Shown one piece after another: positions 12,617 to 18,264 of a DNA stretch of 18,264 bases. Each line of letters begins with the position of its first letter. The first letter of the stretch is position 1. A program made the position numbers and the translations under genes. This stretch comes from CAZMCT01 sp964564785 (lineage in GTDB: Bacteria > Planctomycetota > Phycisphaerae > UBA1845 > Fen-1342). The notes below the pieces were generated by a model. It worked only from the letters and a program-made list of their open reading frames with translations, was not told the DNA's origin and ran no database searches. The stretch is taken from NCBI GenBank assembly GCA_964564785.1, contig CAZMCT010000083.1:1-18264 (forward strand). The letters run 5' to 3'.

Positions 12617-14331
12617 CGGAGGCACTTCCGCTCGCTGCTGAGGCGCCGCCGGCGATCCGGCTGCGGCCGTACCAGGTCGAGGCCGTCAATGCCGTCTATG
12701 ACCACTTGCGCTCGCGGGACGACAACCCGTGCGTCGTCATCCCGACGGCTGGTGGCAAGACGGCCATAATGGCCACCATCTGCCGCGACGCGGTGCAGCG
12801 CTGGGATGGCCGCGTGCTGATCCTCGCGCACGTGAAGGAGCTGCTCGAGCAGGCGGTCGAGAAGCTCCACGCGCTGGCCCCCGACTTGTGGCACCGCATC
12901 GGGGTGTACTCGGCCGGGCTGCGCAGCCGCGACACCGAGCACCCGATCATCGTCGCCGGCATCCAATCGGTCTATCGCCGGGCGGCGGAGCTGGACCGCT
13001 TCGACCTGATCCTGATCGACGAAGCCCACCTGATTCCACCCGACGGCGAAGGGATGTACCGCACGTTCCTCGCGGACGCGAGGGCCGTGAATCCGAACGT
13101 GCGGCTGGTCGGCTTCACGGCCACGCCGTACCGCATGACGACCGGCACCATCTGTGGACCCGGCAACCTGCTCAACCACATCTGCTACGAGATCGGCGTC
13201 CGCGAGCTGATCGTGCAGGGCTACCTGTGTCCGCTCAGGAGCAAGGCCGGGACGCAGAAGCCGGATTGCGGACGTCTCCATGTCCGCGGCGGCGAGTTCA
13301 TCGCTGGCGAGGTCGAGCAGCTCATGGACGACGACGTGCTGGTGCGGTCGGCCTGCCGGGAGATCATGGAGTACACGCAGGACCGCCAGAGCGTGCTGAT
13401 CTTCGCGGCCGGCATCCACCACGCCCGGCATGTGCAGCGGGCCTTGGGGGAGCTCGGCCAGGAGTGCGGCTTCATCTGCGGCAACACGTTGCCGTTCGAA
13501 CGGGATGAGACGCTGCGCCGCTTCCGCAGTGGCGACCTGAAGTACCTCTGCAACGTGAACGTGCTCACGACCGGCTTCGACGCGCCGAACATCGACTGCG
13601 TCGCGCTGCTGCGACCGACGAACTCGCCGGGGCTCTACTACCAGATGGTGGGGCGGGCTTTCAGACTGCGCCCAGGCAAGGCCGACGCGTTGGTGCTCGA
13701 CTTCGGCGGCAACATCCTCCGCCACGGGCCCGTCGACCAGCTCCGCGTGAGCGGCGGTGGTTCGAGCGGCACCGGGCCGTCGCCGGCGAAGGAATGCCCG
13801 CAGTGCCACGAGATCATCGCCGCCGGCTACGCAACGTGCCCGGCGTGCGGCCACCTGTTCCCGCCGCCCGAGCGGCGCACGCACAACGGGACGGCGAGCA
13901 GCGAGGGCATCCTCTCCGACCAGGCGTCGCGGAGCGAGTACGAAGTCGAAGAGACGTTCTACGCCGTGCATGTGAAGCGAGATGCGCCGCCGGACGCGCC
14001 GCGCACGATGCGTGTGGATTACCGCATCGGCTTCAACCACTACGTCTCCGAGTGGGTCTGCTTCGAGCACGCCGGCTACGCCCGGCAGAGGGCCGTGGCC
14101 TGGTGGCGACAGCGCAGCCACGAGCCGGTACCGGACACGATCGAGCAGGCGGTCGAGCTGGCCGACATGGGCGCGCTGGCGCCCACGCTGGCGATCACGG
14201 TCCTGCGTAAGCCGGGCGAGAGGTACGACCGGATCGTGGGCTACAAGCTCGGCGAGAAGCCACCCCGGCCAGAGTCCGAGGACGGCTTGCCGGAGTACGC
14301 CGGCGCTGAGAACGACGGGGTGCCGTTCTGA
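12613..14331 (+). CDS. SF2 DEAD/DEAH-type helicase with zinc finger and SSB-like tail (572 aa)
   Basis: GTG 12613 has GGAGG (12601-12605) upstream and overlaps the phosphoesterase stop by 4 nt. Superfamily 2 motifs are clear: RPYQVEAV (Q-like), VIPTAGGKT (Walker A, 42-50), LILIDEAHL (DEAH 136-139), GFTATPYR (motif III, about 167-174), VLTTGFDAPNID (motif V, about 318-329) and QMVGRAFRLRPG (motif VI, 344-355). A CPQC...CPAC zinc finger follows (Cys395, 398, 409, 412). The rest resembles phage replicative or repair helicases of the DEAD/DEAH_RES group. The protein ends ENDGVPF, similar in kind to the acidic D/E-rich '-PF' tip of bacterial SSB. It probably unwinds DNA in phage replication or recombination, with the next two genes. 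Confidence 0.92.
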   Translation: MTEALPLAAEAPPAIRLRPYQVEAVNAVYDHLRSRDDNPCVVIPTAGGKTAIMATICRDAVQRWDGRVLILAHVKELLEQAVEKLHALAPDLWHRIGVYSAGLRSRDTEHPIIVAGIQSVYRRAAELDRFDLILIDEAHLIPPDGEGMYRTFLADARAVNPNVRLVGFTATPYRMTTGTICGPGNLLNHICYEIGVRELIVQGYLCPLRSKAGTQKPDCGRLHVRGGEFIAGEVEQLMDDDVLVRSACREIMEYTQDRQSVLIFAAGIHHARHVQRALGELGQECGFICGNTLPFERDETLRRFRSGDLKYLCNVNVLTTGFDAPNIDCVALLRPTNSPGLYYQMVGRAFRLRPGKADALVLDFGGNILRHGPVDQLRVSGGGSSGTGPSPAKECPQCHEIIAAGYATCPACGHLFPPPERRTHNGTASSEGILSDQASRSEYEVEETFYAVHVKRDAPPDAPRTMRVDYRIGFNHYVSEWVCFEHAGYARQRAVAWWRQRSHEPVPDTIEQAVELADMGALAPTLAITVLRKPGERYDRIVGYKLGEKPPRPESEDGLPEYAGAENDGVPF

Positions 14332-14906
14332 TGTCGAGCCTCGCCTCGATCTGGAACGCCTGGCCGGGCCCGGACTTGGCGGTCACGTGGGGTCCCTGGC
14401 CTGACGAGCGAGCGGCGGAAGACGAGCTCGTCGCTTTTCTCGAAGCGAGCAGGCTGTTCGTGGTGTACCGCCAGGTGGTCGGTCGACCACTCTGGACGCA
14501 CTGTTTCCAGGCACCGCAGGGCGTGCGGGCCGACCTGCTGCTGATTCCGTCCGAGCGACTGCTGAAGGCCGGTTGGGAGGGCGGCGCGATCGTGATCGAG
14601 GTCAAGCGCCCGGGCGAAAAGATCGGGCCGGGGTGCAGCCAGCTCATCGACTACATGAATTCCGCGTGGCGGCTTCCGGAGTCGGGCGGAGTGATGATTG
14701 TTCCGTCATTCGGCTTCCTGTTCCCGGCACGCAAGCAGCAGGGGCCGCTGGCCAGCGTGATGGCGCATCAGCACGTCGGGACGGCATGCCTGGACCACGA
14801 CTGGCTGCACTGCTGGTGCGGCGAGAGCCGCGTTCTGTCGATCACTGCGGCGGGCAACGTCCGGTTGGGCCGCCTGGACTTCGGCCACAGGGTGGGAGCG
14901 CGCTGA
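14331..14906 (+). CDS. PD-(D/E)XK nuclease-like protein (191 aa)
   Basis: ATG 14331 shares a base with the helicase stop (TGATG). The core fits a PD-(D/E)XK nuclease: an N-terminal helix (ERAAEDELVAFLEAS), GVRADLLLIP with Asp68, AIVIEVKRPGEK with Glu90 and Lys92 as the E-x-K pair, and GCSQLIDYMNSAW with Gln104. The C-terminal half (VMIVPSFGFLF onward) has several Cys and His (HDWLHCWCGES) that could bind metal. It may be a Holliday-junction or flap-type nuclease, or a Vsr/VRR-like repair enzyme; the motif placement is good but I cannot name the family. The next gene starts at its stop (TGATG), so expression is coupled with the primase. Confidence 0.75.
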   Translation: MSSLASIWNAWPGPDLAVTWGPWPDERAAEDELVAFLEASRLFVVYRQVVGRPLWTHCFQAPQGVRADLLLIPSERLLKAGWEGGAIVIEVKRPGEKIGPGCSQLIDYMNSAWRLPESGGVMIVPSFGFLFPARKQQGPLASVMAHQHVGTACLDHDWLHCWCGESRVLSITAAGNVRLGRLDFGHRVGAR

Positions 14907-17179
14907 TGGAGGCCTTTCTGCTAGACATCTTCGGCGACGCCATCTCGGCCGAGCGCCGGCTGGTGATCTTCACCACGCCGGATAAGCACGCCCGCCTGTT
15001 CATCAGCGCGGAGGAGGCGGTGCGGCACGCGCGGTCGCGCAGCGCTACGCAGAACGTCTACTTCGGCCTGTCGCTGGTGCGAGGCGCCCCGCGCGGGCGC
15101 GGCAAGGTTGATGACGCGGCCGCGATCGGCGCACTGTGGGCGGACATCGACGTGGCCAGCGACGTCCATCGCCGGACCGACCTGCCGGCCAGTGTCGACC
15201 AGGCCCGGACACTGCTCGCCGCCCTGCCACTGCGTCCCTCATACCTGGTCCACAGCGGCCACGGGCTGCACGCCTACTGGCTGCTGAAGGAGCCGTGGAC
15301 ATTCGACGCGCCGGAGGAGCGGCAGCGCGCCGCTGCGGTCGCCAAGGGCTGGCACGGGGCCGTGTGCGCCGCGGCCGCGGCGCGCGGCTGGCACCTGGAG
15401 AACCTGGGCGACCTGACGCGCGTGCTGCGCCTGCCGGGCACGCTGAACCACAACGGGGCGGGCGCCGCGGTCACCGTTCGCGTTCTCGAATGCCAGCGCG
15501 ATCTGCGCTACGCGCCGGGCGACTTCGAGCCGTACCTCGTCCGCGTCCTTGAATCGCCACGGGCCGTTGACGTGGGCGAACTGACGCTGAGCCCGGACAC
15601 CGAGCCGCCCGCGCTGAAGCTCGCCGAGGCCTTGGTCGAGTGCCCCCAGTTCCGGCAGACCTGGGAGCGGCAGCGAGCCGACCTGCCCGACCAGTCGCAG
15701 AGCGGCTACGACCTCAGCCTGGCGACCATCGCCGCGCTGCGCGGCTGGACCGACCAGGAGATCGCCGACCTGATCATCGCCGCGCGGCGGCGGCACGGAC
15801 AGAACCCAGCCAAGGCGCTGCGGGCGGACTATGTCCGGCGCACGATCGCGCGGGCCCGAGCGGCCGCCGCGAGCGCCCCCGCCGAGGGCGACATCGACCT
15901 GTCCGCACTCGTCGCGGCCGGTCCCGATGAGCGGCCCCGGCCGCGTCCGGGACCGTCCGACCCCGGGCCCTTCCCCGAGCGACTGCTGGCCGTCCCCGGC
16001 TTCATCGCGGACGTGATGCGCTACAACCTCGCGACCGCCACCCGTCCGCAGCCGGTGCTGGCCTTGGCCGCCGCCATCGGCCTCCAGGCCGTGCTGGCGG
16101 CCCGCAAGGTGCGCGACGCGCGCGGCAACCGCACCAACCTCTACTGCGTCGGCGTGGCCGACTCGGGCGCCGGCAAGGACCATGCTCGCAAGGTCAACAA
16201 GAACATCCTGTTCCAGGCCGGCCTGAACGACCTCGAAGGCAACGAGGACCTGGCCAGCGACGCCGGCCTGGTCGCCGCCGTCGAGCACCAGCCGGCGATC
16301 CTGTTCCAGCTCGACGAGTTCGGACGCTTCTTGCGGACGATCGGCGATCCGAAGCGGGCCCCGCACCTGTTCAATGTGCTGGGCGCACTGATGAAGCTGT
16401 TCTCCTCGGCCGACACCGTGTTCCGCGGCAAGGCCTACGCCGACCGCAAACGCAACAAGATCGTCGACCAGCCGTGTGTCAGCCTGTACGGCACGACCGT
16501 GCCCGAGCACTTCTTCGAGTCGCTCACCGGCGACAGCCTCAACGACGGATTCATCGCCCGCCTGCTGGTCTTCGAGGCCGAGGCCACGCCGCCACGCCAG
16601 CGCGCCGCCGAGCGGCCCGTGCCGCAGCCGATCCTGGAGGCCGCCCGCTGGTGGGGCGACTTCCAGCCCGGCGGCAACCTGCGCAACGAGCACCCCGAAC
16701 CGCTGATCGTGCCCTGCACGGATGAGGCCAACGGGCATTTCGACCGACTCGCCGCGACGGTGGACGCCGAGCTCGCCAGACCGGACGGCGACGGACGGTC
16801 GCTCTGGGCGCGAGCGGAGGAGAAGGCCTGCCGGCTGGCGCTGGTCTACGCCTGTTCGGCCGACCGCCAACGGCCGTGCATCGACGCCGACGCGGCCCGC
16901 TGGGCTTGCGCGCTGGCCGACCACCTGACGCGGCGCATGCTGTTCATCGCCCACGAATGGATCGCGGACGGGCAGTTCGACGCCCGGCAGAAGAAGGTGC
17001 TGCGCATCATCCGTCAGGCCGGCGGGCAGATCGGCCGGCGCGAGCTCTCGCGGCGCACGCAGTCGCTGACGCAGCGCGAGCGGCAGGAGGTGATCGACAA
17101 CCTGATCGAGACCGACCAGATCGAGGTGGTGGTCACGCCCACCGCCACCAAGCCGAAGGTGAGCTATGCCCTCCGCTGA
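14906..17179 (+). CDS. Primase-polymerase / DUF3987 replication protein (757 aa)
   Basis: ATG 14906 has GGGAG (14894-14898) upstream and overlaps the previous stop. The N-terminal part is an archaeo-eukaryotic primase-type domain: GALWADIDV (Asp80, Asp82), SGHGLHAYWLL (His119, His122) and RVLRLPGTLNHN (172-183), matching the three catalytic motifs. A helical primase C-terminal segment (about 235-320) leads to a Pro/Arg linker. A DUF3987-type domain follows, with a Walker A-like VADSGAGKDH (Lys424), ILFQLDEFGRF (about 465-475) and GTTVPEHFFESL near the sensor position. A C-terminal winged helix (about 700-745: GGQIGRRELSRRTQSLTQ) ends the protein. It probably primes and helps unwind phage DNA. 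An origin-like region follows directly. Confidence 0.9.
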   Translation: MEAFLLDIFGDAISAERRLVIFTTPDKHARLFISAEEAVRHARSRSATQNVYFGLSLVRGAPRGRGKVDDAAAIGALWADIDVASDVHRRTDLPASVDQARTLLAALPLRPSYLVHSGHGLHAYWLLKEPWTFDAPEERQRAAAVAKGWHGAVCAAAAARGWHLENLGDLTRVLRLPGTLNHNGAGAAVTVRVLECQRDLRYAPGDFEPYLVRVLESPRAVDVGELTLSPDTEPPALKLAEALVECPQFRQTWERQRADLPDQSQSGYDLSLATIAALRGWTDQEIADLIIAARRRHGQNPAKALRADYVRRTIARARAAAASAPAEGDIDLSALVAAGPDERPRPRPGPSDPGPFPERLLAVPGFIADVMRYNLATATRPQPVLALAAAIGLQAVLAARKVRDARGNRTNLYCVGVADSGAGKDHARKVNKNILFQAGLNDLEGNEDLASDAGLVAAVEHQPAILFQLDEFGRFLRTIGDPKRAPHLFNVLGALMKLFSSADTVFRGKAYADRKRNKIVDQPCVSLYGTTVPEHFFESLTGDSLNDGFIARLLVFEAEATPPRQRAAERPVPQPILEAARWWGDFQPGGNLRNEHPEPLIVPCTDEANGHFDRLAATVDAELARPDGDGRSLWARAEEKACRLALVYACSADRQRPCIDADAARWACALADHLTRRMLFIAHEWIADGQFDARQKKVLRIIRQAGGQIGRRELSRRTQSLTQRERQEVIDNLIETDQIEVVVTPTATKPKVSYALR

Positions 17180-17183
17180 ATCG

Positions 17184-17288
17184 GTCAATGCGTCAATCCG
17201 TCAAAGAGGGTCTCTCCATATAGAGAGCGCGCGCGGAGAGAGGAGAGAAGAAGAAGAAGAAGACTTATTGACAGATCTCTCTCTTCCC
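17184..17288. other. Origin-like low-complexity region after the primase gene
   Basis: Three GTCAA(T/A) copies recur every 8 nt (17184-17189, 17192-17197, 17200-17205), and the reverse complement ATTGAC is at 17267-17272. Between them lie a small stem-loop (CTCTC 17212-17216 with GAGAG 17223-17227), an alternating GCGCGCGC tract (17227-17234) and a 29-nt all-purine run (17235-17263). CTCTCTC (17277-17283) can pair with GAGAGAG (17236-17242). Such a mix of iterons and purine tract next to a primase suggests an origin or a control element. Confidence 0.45.
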
Positions 17289-17314
17289 TACGCAACCCCG
17301 GGGCCCGGCGTCAC

Positions 17315-17485
17315 TTGCGCACCGCACATCCGTCAGGGAAATGTCAGCGGGGCGGCTGTCGCGCGATCGAGAACGTCTGGGTGCTCGACCATCAGGTCGA
17401 CTCGGCCAAAGGCACGCTGTCGCTGGACGAGTTCGTGGCGCTCTGCCGCCACGTGGTGGCGCACCAGGGACGAGGCGACGGATGA
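17315..17485 (+). CDS. Small Cys-containing protein (56 aa)
   Basis: An ORF in the frame ending with TGA 17483-17485, with TTG 17315 as the likely start since no ATG or GTG in this frame precedes the conserved-looking part. I see no clear Shine-Dalgarno. The sequence KCQRGGCRAIENVWVLDHQV is followed by SAKGTLSLDEFVALCRHVVA, with Cys10, Cys15, Cys44 and His47 as possible metal ligands. The balanced composition and third-position GC bias make this more gene-like than the overlapping frames. A short zinc-binding phage protein is possible. Function is unknown, and the start is uncertain. Confidence 0.45.
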   Translation: MRTAHPSGKCQRGGCRAIENVWVLDHQVDSAKGTLSLDEFVALCRHVVAHQGRGDG

Positions 17486-17503
17486 GCAGGTCCTCGGAAA
17501 AGA

Positions 17504-17553
17504 GCCCGATTTCCAAGACCGCGGCGGGAACGGTCGGGCGGCGGGTTTTTGTT
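17504..17553 (+). terminator. Weak candidate terminator
   Basis: GCCCGA (17504-17509) can pair with TCGGGC (17534-17539), or GACCG (17517-17521) with CGGTC (17531-17535). GGCGGGTTTTTGTTTGTT follows. The stem is short and separated from the T-run by several G residues, so termination efficiency would be low. Confidence 0.3.
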
Positions 17554-17602
17554 TGTTGCGCGTAGCGAACCGTCCCCGGGAGCCCTTCCAGGAGAGTGCG
17601 AC

Positions 17603-18264
17603 ATGGACGTCAAGCTGGTGAACATCGACGACGTGCGGCCCTACGAGGCCAACCCCCGGATCAACGACCAGGCCGTGGACGCCGTGGCGGCCAGCCTGCG
17701 CGAGTTCGGCTTCCGCCAGCTGATCGTGGTCGACGAGCGGAACGTGATCATCGTCGGCCACACGCGCTGGAAGGCGGCCAAGAAGCTCGGCCTGACACAG
17801 GTGCCGGTCCACGTCGCCCGCGACCTGTCGCCGGAGCGCGTGAAGGCCTATCGCATCGCCGACAACCAGACGGCGACGCTGGCCGAGTGGAACTACGAGC
17901 TGCTGCCCATCGAGCTGAAGGACCTCCAGGCGCTGGACTTCGACCTCGGCCTGCTGGGCTTCGATGCCGAGGCGCTGGCGAAGCTGCTGGACCCCGGCGT
18001 GCAGGGCGGGCAGTGCGATCCGGACGAGGTCCCCGCGCCGCCGGACGAGGCCGTCACGCGCCCCGGCGACCTGTACATCCTCGGCAATCACCGGCTGCTC
18101 TGCGGCGACAGCGGCAACGCGGCCGACGTGGACCGGCTGCTCGATGGCGCCCCCGTCCACCTGGTCAACACCGATCCGCCCTACGGGGTCTGCGTGGAGC
18201 CGCGGAGTAATACTAACCAGTGCAGTAAATATATTGCATTTTGTTGGTTTTGTGTTATACTTCA
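17603..18264 (+). CDS. ParB-like / DNA methyltransferase protein, 5' part only, interrupted
   Basis: ATG 17603 is preceded by GGAG (17591-17594). The N-terminal ParB/Srx-like nuclease domain has VRPYEANPRIN (about 11-21), VVDERNVIIVGHTRWKAAKK (about 42-61) and YRIADNQTA (about 83-91). A linker leads to the methyltransferase part: PGDLYILGNHRLLCGDS (about 157-173) and VNTDPPYG with the catalytic DPPY at 191-194. This is the architecture of phage ParB-methylase fusions that methylate adenine (N6) or cytosine (N4). After CVEPRSN (about residue 203) the reading frame stays open, but the sequence becomes AT-rich and the encoded residues (NQCSKYIAFCWF) no longer look like this family. The domain is therefore interrupted, and no stop is seen within the window. 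No cognate restriction enzyme is in view. Confidence 0.85.
   Translation, partial: MDVKLVNIDDVRPYEANPRINDQAVDAVAASLREFGFRQLIVVDERNVIIVGHTRWKAAKKLGLTQVPVHVARDLSPERVKAYRIADNQTATLAEWNYELLPIELKDLQALDFDLGLLGFDAEALAKLLDPGVQGGQCDPDEVPAPPDEAVTRPGDLYILGNHRLLCGDSGNAADVDRLLDGAPVHLVNTDPPYGVCVEPRSNTNQCSKYIAFCWFCVIL
18209..18264. mobile_element. Possible left end of an inserted element in the methyltransferase gene
   Basis: From about 18209 the base composition switches from strongly GC-rich to AT-rich, within the conserved part of a methyltransferase domain. TTGCAT (18234-18239), a 16-nt spacer and TATACT (18256-18261) form a promoter-like pair reading rightwards, as expected near the end of an insertion sequence. 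I recognise no terminal inverted repeat or transposase. An intron end or a misjoined contig end is equally possible. Confidence 0.35.

Noticed and set aside
17482..17565. Short ORF starting MSRSSEKSPISK that overlaps the 56-aa gene stop
   Set aside because: Only 27 codons, no Shine-Dalgarno, and the DNA is better read as a weak hairpin plus T-run.
17166..17621. ORF with Arg/Glu-rich low-complexity N-terminus in the origin-like region
   Set aside because: It translates the purine tract (REEEEED) and runs through the 56-aa gene and the ParB start in a different frame; no protein-like pattern.
17603..18264. Complete restriction-modification system
   Set aside because: Only a ParB-type methyltransferase fragment is present and no restriction enzyme is in view; such orphan phage methylases are common.

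Overview
This window looks like part of an integrated phage or phage-derived element in a high-GC bacterium. A Planctomycetota host (perhaps Phycisphaerae-like) is my best guess. It rests on the order small ORF - DUF2924 - large serine recombinase - small HTH protein, on a four-helix-bundle gene flanked by heptanucleotide repeats, and on the very GC-rich codon use. The host assignment is inference. All recognised genes except one read on the + strand. No tRNA, rRNA, CRISPR array or structural phage gene is visible.

Layout. (1) 1-3537, integration module: a leader without a gene, an 81-aa small protein (279-524), a DUF2924 protein (556-1041), a reverse-strand four-helix-bundle gene (1054-1422) apparently inserted between DUF2924 and the recombinase and flanked by inverted heptamer arrays, the serine recombinase (1412-3025), and an overlapping HTH protein (3019-3537). 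(2) 3538-6068, accessory module: a sigma-70-type promoter, a long leader, and one large unrecognised gene of compositionally different character. (3) 6069-6773, control region: a multi-copy GCGCAACC motif, a small conserved phage-type protein and a strong intrinsic terminator. (4) 6774-17485, replication and recombination module: sigma factor-like protein, PD-(D/E)XK exonuclease-like protein, RecA/Sak4-like ATPase, DUF669 protein, an unrecognised conserved protein between two pentanucleotide arrays, RusA resolvase, DUF4406-DUF6378 protein, metallophosphoesterase, SF2 helicase, PD-(D/E)XK-like protein, a primase-polymerase/DUF3987 protein, then an origin-like low-complexity region and a 56-aa protein. 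(5) 17603-end: a ParB/DNA-methyltransferase gene that breaks off just after its DPPY motif, where the sequence turns abruptly AT-rich.

How the genes fit together: exonuclease, ATPase, SSB-like DUF669 protein, RusA, helicase and prim-pol form an almost complete recombination-linked replication set. From 10686 onward most genes overlap at stop/start (TGATG or GTGA), so they are probably co-transcribed and translationally coupled. The DUF4406-DUF6378 protein and the phosphoesterase may handle nucleotides or nucleic-acid ends, and the ParB-methylase may modify phage DNA.

The most unusual features are non-coding. Two arrays of strictly 5-nt-phased GGCNN units bracket one gene. Four arrays of 7-nt units of a GGCTTGA-type family sit at gene ends and in two cases are translated as N-terminal extensions. 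There are also several strong intergenic stem-loops and an origin-like region after the primase.
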